A stretch of DNA of 52,476 bases from Anoxybacillus flavithermus (GCF_002742685.1 NZ_PEDM01000019.1:1-52476), one strand, 5' to 3'. Counted from the stretch's first letter, positions 1 through 8,935 are shown. The notes: a model not told the origin generated them from the letters alone. Numbers and translations: made by a program.

Positions 1-53
1 GCCTTCGCAGTTCGGGACTTTCACCCTATAGATTGCACCCATGCCGAGCACAC
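1..53 (-). mobile_element. 5' tip of a group II (IIC-like) intron, cut by the window edge
   Basis: Read on the minus strand, the sequence begins GTGTG at 53 and continues into the conserved 5' segment with the blocks GGGTGCAATCTATAGGG, GTGAAAGTCCC and GAACTGCGAAGGC. This is the opening of bacterial group II introns; from memory it closely resembles the GsI-IIC type of Geobacillus. Only 53 nt are present, so the intron-encoded reverse transcriptase, if any, lies outside. The element starts one base after the U-tract of the phoU terminator, which is the insertion preference known for class C introns. The class assignment is inference from the 5' tip and its position. Confidence 0.75.
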
Positions 54-54
54 C

Positions 55-89
55 AAAAAAAGGATGTCCAACGCCAGACATCCTTTTTT
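55..89 (-). terminator. Rho-independent terminator of the pst-phoU operon
   Basis: The stem AGGATGTC (61-68) pairs with GACATCCT (77-84) around an 8-nt loop and is extended by A and T tracts on both sides, so it can work in both directions. It lies just after the phoU stop codon. An intron begins directly after its U-tract. Confidence 0.85.
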
Positions 90-92
90 GCT

Positions 93-752
93 TTAATCGT
101 TTAAGTCATAATGTTTTCCTTTTACTAAGTAAAAGACGTTTTCCGCAATGTTTGTGGCATGGTCTGCAATGCGTTCAATGTAACGTGCCGTAAACGACAG
201 TTGAGTAATTTGCGACATCGCATCTGGATGTGCTTTTGTGCGCTCAAGTAACTCCCGAATCGTTTCCCCGTACAGACGATCCACTTCATCATCCATATCA
301 GCCACTTTTTTAGCTGCAACGACATCTTCTGCGTAATACGCTTTTAACGTTAACGAAAGCATATTCACAGCTATTTCATGCATTTTTTCTAACTTATTTA
401 ATGACATAACAAACGGCTGCTCCCCGATTCGAATCGCTGATTTTGCGATATTGACAGCAAAATCTGCCATACGCTCAACATCTGTGGCAATTTTAATGGC
501 AACAATAATGCGGCGCAAATCAATGGCAACCGGCTGTTGTTTCGCAATTAATAAAATGGCAAAATCGTTAATTTCCTCATCAAGCAAATCAATTTTTGTG
601 TCGTTTTCAAGCACTTGTAATGCTAAATCGTTATTTTTTGTTTTTAACGCTTCAAACGACTGAGTTAGTGCAATTTCTGCAAGACTTCCGAGCTGTAATA
701 GTTGATCGCGCAACGTTTGTAAATCGTAATCAAATTTTTCACGTACAGCCAT
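93..752 (-). CDS. phoU: Phosphate transport regulator PhoU
   Basis: The gene encodes 219 residues made of two helical PhoU repeats. The family dampens phosphate signalling by linking the PstSCAB transporter to the PhoR sensor kinase, and acts at the cytoplasmic face of the membrane. Two repeats with acidic metal-binding helices are visible (INDFAILLIAKQQPVAIDLR in the first and DDEVDRLYGE followed by ARYIERIADHATNIAEN in the second). The start is the ATG that opens MAVREKFDYD, nine bases after a GGGGGAG ribosome site; an upstream in-frame ATG has no such site and falls in a terminator hairpin. It is the last gene of the pst operon. B. subtilis itself has no phoU in this operon, so the arrangement follows Geobacillus and most other Firmicutes. 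Confidence 0.95.
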   Translation of the reverse strand: MAVREKFDYDLQTLRDQLLQLGSLAEIALTQSFEALKTKNNDLALQVLENDTKIDLLDEEINDFAILLIAKQQPVAIDLRRIIVAIKIATDVERMADFAVNIAKSAIRIGEQPFVMSLNKLEKMHEIAVNMLSLTLKAYYAEDVVAAKKVADMDDEVDRLYGETIRELLERTKAHPDAMSQITQLSFTARYIERIADHATNIAENVFYLVKGKHYDLND

Positions 753-774
753 ATTCACTCCCCCTTTTATTTTG

Positions 775-808
775 AAAAAATCGTGCGAGCACGCCCGCAC
801 GATTTTTT
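775..808 (-). terminator. Stem-loop with U-tract between pstB and phoU
   Basis: TCGTGCG (781-787) pairs with CGCACGA (796-802), flanked by six A and six T, giving a 13-bp stem with an 8-nt loop. It lies inside the operon between the pstB stop and the phoU ribosome site, so it probably reduces, but does not stop, read-through into phoU. Confidence 0.75.
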
Positions 809-814
809 ATCCGA

Positions 815-1627
815 TTATCCAAATCGACCTGTAATGTAATCTTCTGTTCGTTTATCGTCTGGATTCGAGAATAGTTTGTCTGTGTCGCTATACTCGATCA
901 CTTCACCGTTTAAGAAGAAGGCCGTTTTATCAGAAATACGCGCCGCTTGTTGCATGTTATGTGTAACGATAATAATGCTATAGTTTTTCTTTAACTCTTG
1001 CACAAGCTCTTCTACTTTTAATGTTGAAATAGGGTCAAGCGCCGATGTTGGCTCATCCATTAAGATGACATCTGGCTCAATCGCTAAACAGCGGGCGATA
1101 CATAAACGTTGTTGTTGTCCACCTGATAATCCGTATGCATTCGTATGCAAGCGGTCTTTTACTTCATCCCAAATCGCTGCACCGCGCAAACTTTTTTCGA
1201 CAATTTCATCTAAAATTTTCTTATCGCGAATACCGTGAATGCGCGGACCGTATGCGACATTATCATAAATCGATTTCGGGAACGGATTCGGCTTTTGGAA
1301 TACCATACCAACTTGTGTGCGCAATTCTTCTACACGATATGATTTATCAAAAATATTGCGACCGCGATACGTAATTTCCCCAGATGTACGTACACTTGGG
1401 ACAAGTTCAATCATTCGGTTTAATGTTTTAATATACGTTGATTTTCCACATCCTGACGGACCGATAATCGCTGTGACTTCATTTTCATAAATATCTAAGT
1501 CAATATTTTTTAGCGCGTGATGTTCGCCATACCATAAATTTAAGTTTTTCGTCCGATACACAACATTTTTTTCACTTCGTTCTCCAGCTTGTTTATTTTT
1601 ACGTTCTTTCACAACTGTTAATTCCAT
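815..1627 (-). CDS. pstB: Phosphate ABC transporter ATP-binding protein PstB
   Basis: The 270-residue ATPase powers high-affinity phosphate import through PstC and PstA. The Walker A motif GPSGCGKST is at residues 56-64, the ABC signature LSGGQQQR is near residue 168, and the Walker B motif ([13 protein letters not shown]) follows it, with the switch histidine in VTHNM. The first ~20 residues are a charged extension before the usual PstB start, but GGGGAA sits about nine bases before this ATG. Only one pstB is present; B. subtilis has two tandem copies (pstBA and pstBB) here. The gene lies 26 nt after pstA. Confidence 0.97.
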   Translation of the reverse strand: MELTVVKERKNKQAGERSEKNVVYRTKNLNLWYGEHHALKNIDLDIYENEVTAIIGPSGCGKSTYIKTLNRMIELVPSVRTSGEITYRGRNIFDKSYRVEELRTQVGMVFQKPNPFPKSIYDNVAYGPRIHGIRDKKILDEIVEKSLRGAAIWDEVKDRLHTNAYGLSGGQQQRLCIARCLAIEPDVILMDEPTSALDPISTLKVEELVQELKKNYSIIIVTHNMQQAARISDKTAFFLNGEVIEYSDTDKLFSNPDDKRTEDYITGRFG

Positions 1628-1653
1628 TAATAAGTTCCCCTTTCAACGCGCAA

Positions 1654-2535
1654 TTAATAACGTTTTTGAAACTTGTTGCGAATGAAAATGGCAATCGAGT
1701 TCATAAAGATTAACACAACGAGCAATACGACGATTCCTGCTGCGGCTACGTGTTGGAAATCCGCCTGTGGACGTGACGTCCAGTTATAAATTTGCATCGG
1801 CATAACTGTAAATGTATCAAGAATACCACGTGGTAAATACGCTAAAAACGTTGGAATACCTAAAACGACAAGCGGTGCTGTTTCACCGATCGCACGAGAT
1901 AATGCTAAAATGCTACCTGTTAAAATACCAGGGATCGCTGCTGGAAGAACGATGCGATAAATCGTTTGCCATTTCGTTGCTCCCATACCATACGATGCTT
2001 CGCGCAATTGATTCGGCACGGCACGAAGCGCCTCTTGTGCCGCAACGACGATGACAGGAAGAACAAGCAAACTCATCGTTAAACCAGCCGCCAAAATGCT
2101 ACGCCCTAAATTCAATTCACGAACGAAAAGTGTTAAACCGAGTAAACCGAATACGATCGACGGAACACCTGCTAAGTTGGAAATATTCGTTTGAATAAAA
2201 TCTGTAAATCGATTTTTTTTCGCATATTCCTCTAAGTAAATGGCTGTTCCCACCCCAAGAATGAGCGAAACAGGAGCAACGATAACCATTAGCCATAATG
2301 AACCGACTAACCCTGCTTTTATCCCTGCATTTTCAGGACGGCGGGAAGGAAAGTTATTTAAAAAGTCAATGTTTAGCCAGCCAATTGCTTGAGTGAATAT
2401 CCGATATAGAAGGACGACGAGAACAATAAGTCCAAATAACGTCGCTAAGAAAAATAAAAATTTTAACACGTTATTGCGCAATAGACGACCGTTCATATGT
2501 TGAACGACACGTTGTTTATCAATTAATTTTCCCAT
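1654..2535 (-). CDS. pstA: Phosphate ABC transporter permease PstA
   Basis: This 293-residue inner-membrane permease has six hydrophobic helices and the ABC-permease EAA loop (EASYGMGATKWQTIYRIVLPAA) that docks on PstB. The N-terminal helix follows a cytoplasmic basic segment, and a long extracytoplasmic loop (the NNFPSRRPENAG region) precedes the transport core, as is usual for PstA. It pairs with PstC to form the phosphate channel. The start lies two bases after the pstC stop, so the two are probably translationally coupled. Confidence 0.96.
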   Translation of the reverse strand: MGKLIDKQRVVQHMNGRLLRNNVLKFLFFLATLFGLIVLVVLLYRIFTQAIGWLNIDFLNNFPSRRPENAGIKAGLVGSLWLMVIVAPVSLILGVGTAIYLEEYAKKNRFTDFIQTNISNLAGVPSIVFGLLGLTLFVRELNLGRSILAAGLTMSLLVLPVIVVAAQEALRAVPNQLREASYGMGATKWQTIYRIVLPAAIPGILTGSILALSRAIGETAPLVVLGIPTFLAYLPRGILDTFTVMPMQIYNWTSRPQADFQHVAAAGIVVLLVVLIFMNSIAIFIRNKFQKRY

Positions 2536-2537
2536 GA

Positions 2538-3488
2538 TTAGTACTCCTCCCTAAATCGACGAGAAATGTATTGTGCGAGTAAGTTCATGGCTAATGTAAA
2601 TACAAACAGCGTCATACCGACTGCATAAATGCTGTAATACACCGTTGTACCGTATCCGGCATCTCCTGTTGTCACTTGAACAATGTATGCTGTTAACGTT
2701 TGAATCGATTTTGTCACATCAAACGTAAAGACTGGAGATGAACCACCCGCTACTGCTACAATCATTGTCTCACCAACAGCACGAGAAATCGCAAGCATAA
2801 ACGATGCCGCAATACCTGACGTCGCTGCAGGAAGGACGACTTTTAATGCTACTTCTAATTTCGTTGAACCGAGGCCAAGCGCTCCTTCACGAATGGAATT
2901 TGGCACGGAACTCATCGCATCTTCAGATAAAGAAGCAACCATCGGAATAATCATAATACCCATGACAATTCCTGGGCTTAACGCATTAAAAATCCCTAAA
3001 CTTGGAATGAATTTTTGTAAAAGAGGTGTAACAAACGTTAATGCGAAAAATCCGTATACAATCGTCGGAATTCCCGCCAACACTTCTAATATCGGTTTCA
3101 ACATTTTCCGTGCTTTTTCAGACGCATACTCACTCAAGTAAATCGCTGAAGCTAAACCGATTGGAATCGCAACAAGCATGGCAATCGCTGTCGTTAAAAG
3201 CGTCCCCGTCACAAGCGGAGCGACACCGAACGAACCTGTTTTTTCATCCCATGGAAGCCATTCTTTGCTCGTTAAAAATTCAACGATCGATACTCGCTCA
3301 AAGAAAATAAATGTTTCAAATAACAACGTGAATAAAATACCGATTGTCGTCAAAATTGAGATGGTCGCTGTCAACAATAACAACTTTGGCATTAGCCATT
3401 CCATAATCTGTTGTCCGCTTTGCTTTTTCTTATTTTCTTTAATCATATCACGGACGGAATATGAACGATTCCCATCTGTCATCGCCAT
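2538..3488 (-). CDS. pstC: Phosphate ABC transporter permease PstC
   Basis: This permease subunit has 316 residues, six predicted membrane helices and an EAA motif (REGALGLGSTKLEVALKVVLPAA). It resembles PstA but has the PstC-type C-terminal SRAVGETMIVAVAGG segment. I chose the ATG opening MAMTDGNRSY because GGAAAGGGG lies about ten bases before it. A longer reading frame back to 3563 would run through the intergenic hairpin and lacks a ribosome site. The gene lies between pstS and pstA in the operon. Confidence 0.95.
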   Translation of the reverse strand: MAMTDGNRSYSVRDMIKENKKKQSGQQIMEWLMPKLLLLTATISILTTIGILFTLLFETFIFFERVSIVEFLTSKEWLPWDEKTGSFGVAPLVTGTLLTTAIAMLVAIPIGLASAIYLSEYASEKARKMLKPILEVLAGIPTIVYGFFALTFVTPLLQKFIPSLGIFNALSPGIVMGIMIIPMVASLSEDAMSSVPNSIREGALGLGSTKLEVALKVVLPAATSGIAASFMLAISRAVGETMIVAVAGGSSPVFTFDVTKSIQTLTAYIVQVTTGDAGYGTTVYYSIYAVGMTLFVFTLAMNLLAQYISRRFREEY

Positions 3489-3520
3489 AATATGAAAACC
3501 CCTTTCCAAATTCATGGCAA

Positions 3521-3551
3521 GATGAGAAGCGAAACATGGTCGCTTCTCATC
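3521..3551 (-). other. Long intergenic stem-loop between pstS and pstC
   Basis: GATGAGAAGCGA (3521-3532) is perfectly complementary to TCGCTTCTCATC (3540-3551) around a 7-nt loop. The U-tract on the minus strand is poor, so it is more likely an mRNA stabiliser or partial terminator that raises pstS relative to the downstream genes than a full stop. Confidence 0.75.
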
Positions 3552-3562
3552 TTTACGTTTCA

Positions 3563-4525
3563 TTATTTTAATCCTTCAAGCTTTTTCAATTGCTCTTGAT
3601 ATTGTTCTTCTGGAAGAGCTACGTAACCAACTTCTTCAACAAACTCCGCACCGTTCTCTAATAAAAATTTCGCGAAATCGTATACTTGCGCTTTTTCCTT
3701 TAATGATTGTACGTTCACATACGTAAATAGTGGACGAGAAAGTGGCGCGTATTTACCGCTTTGAATCGTTTCGTGCGTTGGCTCAACTGGACCGTTTCCA
3801 CCATCAATTGGCACAGCTTTCAACTTATCTTTATTTTCAATGTAGTAAGCAAATCCGAAGTAACCGAGCGCGTTTTTATCTCCTGCAATTCCTTGAACAA
3901 GCACGTTATCGTCTTCAGATAATTGCGCTGTTTTGTTTAATGGTTGTCCATCTAAAATCACTTCATCGAAGTAGTCGAACGTACCAGAGTCGTGTCCCGG
4001 TGAGAACAATTTAATTTCTTCATTTGGCCATTCTGGACGAATGTCTGACCATTTCACCTTGTCATCACCGTTTACTGCACCTGATGTGAAAATTTTCTTT
4101 AATTCATCAACTGTTAAATAATCAACCCAGTCGTTATCCTTATTTATTAAAACAGAAAGACCGTCAAATGCGACTTTAAACTCTTCAAATTGAATGCCGT
4201 TTTGCTCAGCGGCTTTCTTTTCTTCTTCTTTAATTGGACGAGAAGCGTTTGAAAAGTCTGTTTCACCTTTCGTAAACTTTTCAAATCCGCCACCTGTTCC
4301 CGACAAACCAACAGATACTTTTACATCTGGCTGTTCACCCGCATACGCTTCAGCGGCAGCTTCAACAATCGGATAAACAGTAGATGATCCATCTACAACA
4401 ACGTTTCCACTTAATTGTTCTCCGCCATTTTCGCCACCTTGCTGAGCGCCACCACCACATGCTGTTGTAAATGCTAATACAGCGCTTGTTACACTTGCGA
4501 GTGCAAACCATTTGCTTTTCTTCAT
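3563..4525 (-). CDS. pstS: Phosphate-binding lipoprotein PstS
   Basis: This 320-residue substrate-binding lipoprotein captures phosphate outside the membrane and delivers it to PstC/PstA. A lysine-led signal peptide ends in a lipobox with Cys23 as the lipidated residue, followed by a Gly/Gln linker. Phosphate-binding loops typical of PstS are visible: DGSSTVYPI early, SGTGGGF near residue 80, and SGTFDYF in the second lobe. It is the first gene of the operon behind a PhoP-box promoter, and a GGGGG ribosome site precedes the ATG. Confidence 0.97.
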   Translation of the reverse strand: MKKSKWFALASVTSAVLAFTTACGGGAQQGGENGGEQLSGNVVVDGSSTVYPIVEAAAEAYAGEQPDVKVSVGLSGTGGGFEKFTKGETDFSNASRPIKEEEKKAAEQNGIQFEEFKVAFDGLSVLINKDNDWVDYLTVDELKKIFTSGAVNGDDKVKWSDIRPEWPNEEIKLFSPGHDSGTFDYFDEVILDGQPLNKTAQLSEDDNVLVQGIAGDKNALGYFGFAYYIENKDKLKAVPIDGGNGPVEPTHETIQSGKYAPLSRPLFTYVNVQSLKEKAQVYDFAKFLLENGAEFVEEVGYVALPEEQYQEQLKKLEGLK

Positions 4526-4568
4526 CGTTTGATTTCCCCCTACTTTTTCATTAGTTTTTGTCCCACGA

Positions 4569-4627
4569 GTTATAGAATAATGGAAAGGTATTAAATTCGT
4601 TTTAAACGAATGTTAAGCTTTTGTAAA
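4569..4627 (-). promoter_or_regulatory. PhoP-box promoter of the pst operon
   Basis: On the minus strand four hexamers occur in direct repeat: TTTACA (4622-4627), TTAACA (4611-4616), TTAAAA (4600-4605) and TTAATA (4589-4594). Each is separated by 5 nt, an 11-bp period. The B. subtilis PhoP box is a set of TT(A/C/T)ACA-like repeats with about 5-nt spacing upstream of the -10. A -10-like TATAAC follows at 4569-4574. The repeats are seen directly; the assignment to PhoP is established knowledge applied to this site. Confidence 0.85.
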
Positions 4628-4638
4628 TTCGCTTTCTT

Positions 4639-6792
4639 TTATCTTTCCATTGTTTGTTCCTCATTATTCAACGGTTCAGTAGAGGGTTGCTCTCCGAATT
4701 GGCGCTTTGTTTTCAATTCAAAATATGCATCTAAAATTTTTCTTCCGATGTAGTTATTGATCGGATAATGGTTTCTCGGATTTTGATATACCCACGGCAC
4801 AACGACCGCAAACGCCACCTCTGGATTGTTATATGGTGCAAAACCGACTAGCGTCAAATTGTATGTTGATGTCATTCTTCTTGATTTAATCGGTCCATCG
4901 TAAAACGCCTGTGCGGTTCCTGTTTTTCCTGCTGGGTCATACGGTGCATTCGCGAAAAAGGCGCGCGCGGTTCCATTTGAACCGTGCATAACACGATAAA
5001 ACCCTTCACGAACACGTTCAATGTACTCTGTTTTCATATCAATTCGGTTTAACACTTTCGGTTCAAAGGAATAAATGACATTTCCCATTTGATTTTTTTC
5101 GCTAATTGGTTCACGAATTTCTTTCACAACGTGTGGTTGAATGCGATATCCACCGTTCGCAATCGTTGAAACGTATTGCGCCATTTGAATTGGCGTGTAT
5201 ACGTCAAACTGCCCGATGGCTAAGTCAAGCAAATGACCCGGAAGCGTACTTTGTCCAGGCCAGCCAATAATTTCTCCGGGCAAATCAATCCCTGTTTTCA
5301 CTCCTAAACCGAACTGGTTAAAGTATCGCCGCATAATCGAAAACGCTTCTTTTTTAATCGGTAGCGCTTGATGCGGACGATACGTAGAACCTGCAATCGC
5401 AATCGCCGTTTTAAACATATAAACGTTCGATGACATTTCAAGCGCCTTTAAATCATTCATCGGTCCTGGACGAATACCGCTATGCGATTTTTTCGTTGGC
5501 GTCCCTTTAATATATAACGGTTCGTCCATCAACACTGTGCCCGGTTGGATGACACCTGTTTGAAATCCTGTTAATACGGTCGCTCCCTTTACCGCCGATC
5601 CCATGGCATAAGCAGATGTAATCGTTCCAAGGGCATAATCTTTTAACACAACTTTTCCGTTTTCATCACGTGTATATCGCTTCCCAGCTAACGATAAAAT
5701 TTCTCCTGTATTCGGATCCATCATGACAACGAAAGCGCGATCAAGCAATTCCGTTCCACCGCGCCGTTTCATTGTCATTAATTCTTCTTCAATAATTTGC
5801 TCGACACGTTGTTGCAATTCCATGTCGATCGTTAATACAATGTCTTTGCCACGCTGTCCTTGCGACATTTCAATCGTTTCAATAATATTTCCTGCTTTAT
5901 CCGTCACATTTTTAATTTTTGCCTTTTGCCCGCGTAACACATCTTCATATTGGGCTTCGATGTAACTTTTTCCTACACGGTCATTTCGGCTATAATCACG
6001 CGCCAAGTAATAATCAAGTTTCTCGCGCGGCAATCCTTCTTCTGATGATGTAATATTGCCGAGCACTGTACGAAATGTATCACCAAATGCATAATGACGA
6101 TTCCAATCTGTTGTGACATCTACACCGGGCAGTTCTTCCAAATGCTCGCTAACCACCGCATATTCTTCGTCCGTTACCCCTTCATTTTTTATCATTTGTG
6201 GCGTTAAAGCGTATCCGCTATTCATTTCCCGAAAAATAGCAACAACTTCAAGTTCTTTTTCTTTAATCATTTTTACATCTTCTTCTGTAATACGCTCCAG
6301 TTGCAACCGATAAATATCTTTATCTTTTAATTTTTTTTCTCGAAACAGCTTCCATTCTTTTTGGGTAATTTTTTGCTTTGCCTTCTCTTCGTTTGTTAAA
6401 ATCCAATAATCTTTTATATCTCGCTCGGTGACACGTTCGGTCGGCTTTTCAATGTATGTTGCTAACTTTTTCGCTACTTCAATCATTTCAGAAGGTTTTG
6501 TTGTTTGTGTACGCGTATACGTGATCGCATGAAGAGGTTCATTGTCGACAACGATTTGATGGTTGCGGTCATAAATTTTGCCACGCGGCGCTGGTGTATT
6601 AACCGTTACGTTTTCCGTACGCTCTACTTCTTTCCGATATTGTTCCCCATAAACAATTTGGATGACACCTAATCGTAAAATCAGCGCAGAAAATAGTAAA
6701 AAAACAGCAAAAAATAATACATTTAATCGAAACGGCAACTGCGTTCGTTTTTTCTTTTTCCTTGCCTTTTGAGCTTGCTTTATTTGCTTCAA
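4639..6792 (-). CDS. pbpA: Class B penicillin-binding protein (PBP2A/PbpA type transpeptidase)
   Basis: The 717-residue D,D-transpeptidase cross-links peptidoglycan, probably in cell-wall elongation like B. subtilis PBP2A, which is encoded at the same place just upstream of pstS. A lysine-rich cytoplasmic tail is followed by one membrane helix (about residues 22-46), a dimerisation domain opening with PRGKIYDRN, and the transpeptidase domain. The active-site motifs are SAVK (nucleophile Ser399), SSN and KTG (from Lys623). The start codon is TTG, 11 bases after AAAGGAGGTG; no ATG fits this frame and site. The PhoP promoter for pst lies immediately downstream of its stop codon. Confidence 0.93.
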   Translation of the reverse strand: MKQIKQAQKARKKKKRTQLPFRLNVLFFAVFLLFSALILRLGVIQIVYGEQYRKEVERTENVTVNTPAPRGKIYDRNHQIVVDNEPLHAITYTRTQTTKPSEMIEVAKKLATYIEKPTERVTERDIKDYWILTNEEKAKQKITQKEWKLFREKKLKDKDIYRLQLERITEEDVKMIKEKELEVVAIFREMNSGYALTPQMIKNEGVTDEEYAVVSEHLEELPGVDVTTDWNRHYAFGDTFRTVLGNITSSEEGLPREKLDYYLARDYSRNDRVGKSYIEAQYEDVLRGQKAKIKNVTDKAGNIIETIEMSQGQRGKDIVLTIDMELQQRVEQIIEEELMTMKRRGGTELLDRAFVVMMDPNTGEILSLAGKRYTRDENGKVVLKDYALGTITSAYAMGSAVKGATVLTGFQTGVIQPGTVLMDEPLYIKGTPTKKSHSGIRPGPMNDLKALEMSSNVYMFKTAIAIAGSTYRPHQALPIKKEAFSIMRRYFNQFGLGVKTGIDLPGEIIGWPGQSTLPGHLLDLAIGQFDVYTPIQMAQYVSTIANGGYRIQPHVVKEIREPISEKNQMGNVIYSFEPKVLNRIDMKTEYIERVREGFYRVMHGSNGTARAFFANAPYDPAGKTGTAQAFYDGPIKSRRMTSTYNLTLVGFAPYNNPEVAFAVVVPWVYQNPRNHYPINNYIGRKILDAYFELKTKRQFGEQPSTEPLNNEEQTMER

Positions 6793-6853
6793 AACGAGCG
6801 AGCACCTCCTTTACTTGCTCCTTCCTCATTGTAAAAGAAACGCTCGCAAATTT

Positions 6854-8068
6854 CTACATGGAAAGTTGAATACGTCGCACAAAAAAATAAATAATGAAGT
6901 GACCAGCTCCAACAATTAACATTAATGATGGAATTGCTTCTTTCGCGTCAAATAATGTAATGGCTAATAAAAACAATAACACAGACGTTGCACGTCCACC
7001 ATTTAAAAACAGTTCCCGCATCACAATATATTCAATTCTCCATTCTTTCGCATGATTACTTTGACCAATGACGTCAAATGTAAGCGACAAATATGGAACA
7101 AGTAAAATCGGATAACCAATAGCAATAAGCGCTCCATATACCATTAGCTTTGTGTACGATAAATTAAAAACGAGTAAAAAGACAGAGGCGTATAGTAATA
7201 AACCGCCAAATAAAATAGCGCGCAATCGCCAGCGTTGCTTTATATATTTGGACGCAAACGAGTACGTCATAAACGACACGATGGCGTTAATCAAGCCAAA
7301 TATGCCAAGCGCTTTTTCTGTTCCCGTTGTCATAAATAAAAAAATGGAAACGATAAACACAAACGTTCCTTCCCGAAATCCTTGAAAAAAGTGGGCGTTC
7401 GTGATCATTCTCCAGTTTTTATTTTTCTTTCGTTCATTATATACCGAGCGAAGCGCAAAGCGCCCTGACGAGCCTCGTCGATGCAAAAGAAAGCTAAGTA
7501 TCACAGCAGCAAGAAATAAACATAAGGAAGCTAAAAAAGTCGCCATATACCCCGTAAACTTCTCACTTGAAGCGATAACCCATCCTGCTAGCGGTGGACC
7601 AATCATTCCCGCCACAGACGTCATCGCCCCAAGCAATCCATTAAATAAATCACGCGTACTCGGCTCAGTAATTTCAAATGTTAATACGTTAAATGCGAGC
7701 CAATAAAATCCGTAACCAACACCTAGCAACCCGCCAAGTAAAAATAAATGATTCATCGCCTTATTTCCGCTAAACAATACAACTAAAAAAAAGAGAGCTA
7801 AAAACGTAACGCCCATTCGTAAAACAATGACGCGATCAATCTTTTTCGCAATTTGCCCAGCAACAATAAACGCAAGTGGTTGCCATGTAACAATTGCTAA
7901 ATTGTACACGCCAAGGGCATGAAAACTGTTCACTTTTTTCCAAACATATACGTTTACAAACGTATTCGACAAAGCGATGCTTAAAGAATACAATCCACCA
8001 ATCGCCAATAAAAGAAACAATTGTCTATGCGCGCGGATGTGCGCGATGATTCGTTTCCATCTGTTCAT
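6854..8068 (-). CDS. yqgE: MFS-family membrane transporter, YqgE type
   Basis: A 404-residue protein with about 12 hydrophobic helices and the general layout of a major facilitator. It corresponds by position (between sodA and pbpA) and character to B. subtilis YqgE, an uncharacterised MFS protein. The substrate cannot be read from the sequence. The start is the ATG of MNRWKR, seven bases after AAAGGGAG; the open frame continues upstream into sodA but that part overlaps the sodA terminator and is not plausible. A 7-bp inverted repeat flanks the ribosome site. Confidence 0.85.
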   Translation of the reverse strand: MNRWKRIIAHIRAHRQLFLLLAIGGLYSLSIALSNTFVNVYVWKKVNSFHALGVYNLAIVTWQPLAFIVAGQIAKKIDRVIVLRMGVTFLALFFLVVLFSGNKAMNHLFLLGGLLGVGYGFYWLAFNVLTFEITEPSTRDLFNGLLGAMTSVAGMIGPPLAGWVIASSEKFTGYMATFLASLCLFLAAVILSFLLHRRGSSGRFALRSVYNERKKNKNWRMITNAHFFQGFREGTFVFIVSIFLFMTTGTEKALGIFGLINAIVSFMTYSFASKYIKQRWRLRAILFGGLLLYASVFLLVFNLSYTKLMVYGALIAIGYPILLVPYLSLTFDVIGQSNHAKEWRIEYIVMRELFLNGGRATSVLLFLLAITLFDAKEAIPSLMLIVGAGHFIIYFFVRRIQLSM

Positions 8069-8122
8069 AAGCAAACTCCCTTTCTTGACAAGTAGTTTGC
8101 CTACTCTTTTATAGCGATATAC

Positions 8123-8154
8123 AAAAAGAGCCCGACAAAATTTGTCGAGCTCTT
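8123..8154 (-). terminator. Terminator of sodA
   Basis: AAGAGC (8126-8131) pairs with GCTCTT (8149-8154), and the stem continues inward through the CGACAAA/TTTGTCG segments. On the minus strand it ends in TTTTTG directly after sodA. Confidence 0.85.
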
Positions 8155-8159
8155 CATCA

Positions 8160-8768
8160 TTATTTTGCAGCCGCGTAGCGTTTCGCCACTTCATTCCAGT
8201 TAACAACATTCCAAAATGCTGAAATATAATCTGGACGGCGGTTTTGATATTTTAAGTAATACGCATGCTCCCATACGTCTAATCCTAAAATTGGTGTTTT
8301 TCCTTCCATTAACGGTGTATCTTGGTTTGGCGTGCTTGTTACTTCAAGTTGACCGTTATGAACAACAAGCCAAGCCCATCCAGAACCGAAGCGCGTAGCT
8401 GCAGCTTTTGAAAATTCTTCTTTAAACTTTTCAAAGCTACCGAATGTGTTGTTAATCGCTTCAGCTAATTCGCCTGTTGGTTCACCGCCACCATTTGGTG
8501 AGAGAATAGTCCAAAAGAGCGAATGATTTGCATGTCCTCCTCCGTTGTTACGAACGGCTGTACGGATGTTTTCCGGTACTACATCTAAATTTGCCATTAA
8601 TTCTTCAATTGTTTTGTTTTGCAATTCCGGATGACCTTCAAGTGCTGCATTTAAGTTTGTTACATATGCGTTGTGATGTTTTGTGTGATGAATGTTCATC
8701 GTTTCCTTGTCAATATGTGGTTCTAACGCGTCGTAAGCATAAGGCAATTGTGGTAATTCAAATGCCAT
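8160..8768 (-). CDS. sodA: Manganese superoxide dismutase
   Basis: This 202-residue cytoplasmic enzyme converts superoxide to hydrogen peroxide and oxygen. The four metal ligands are visible: His27 (in HHTKHH), His82 ([11 protein letters not shown]), Asp164 and His168 (the DVWEHAYY signature). The length and the glycine-rich segment before His82 fit the Mn type of Bacillaceae. GAGGAGG precedes the ATG. The gene has its own terminator, so it appears to be a single-gene unit between the tRNA and yqgE. I could not identify its promoter with confidence in the 130 bases upstream. Confidence 0.97.
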   Translation of the reverse strand: MAFELPQLPYAYDALEPHIDKETMNIHHTKHHNAYVTNLNAALEGHPELQNKTIEELMANLDVVPENIRTAVRNNGGGHANHSLFWTILSPNGGGEPTGELAEAINNTFGSFEKFKEEFSKAAATRFGSGWAWLVVHNGQLEVTSTPNQDTPLMEGKTPILGLDVWEHAYYLKYQNRRPDYISAFWNVVNWNEVAKRYAAAK

Positions 8769-8901
8769 ACTTCATTCCTCCTCATGTATTATGTAATTGG
8801 TCACAAATGAAACCGATAAATGATATTTAGAAACAGAAAAGTTTCATAAGTGAACCTAATTTAAGAGTACCAAAATAAAACGAATGTTTCAAATTATTTG
8901 C

Positions 8902-8931
8902 AAAAAAACCTCGCTAATTTACTTAGCGAGG
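8902..8931 (-). terminator. Terminator of the tRNA gene
   Basis: CCTCGCTAA (8909-8917) pairs with TTAGCGAGG (8923-8931) around a 5-nt loop, followed on the minus strand by seven T residues. It starts four bases after the 3' end of the tRNA. Confidence 0.9.
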
Positions 8932-8935
8932 CAAA

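Noticed and set aside
6599-6829. 76-codon frame with a good ribosome site overlapping the start of pbpA
   Set aside because: It runs out of frame through the conserved N-terminus of pbpA and has no recognisable domain; the lysine-rich start is a by-product of the pbpA basic tail.
8831-8846. GAAAC-N6-GTTTC dyad in the sodA upstream region
   Set aside because: Five-base arms in AT-rich sequence are expected by chance, and it matches no known oxidative-stress operator.
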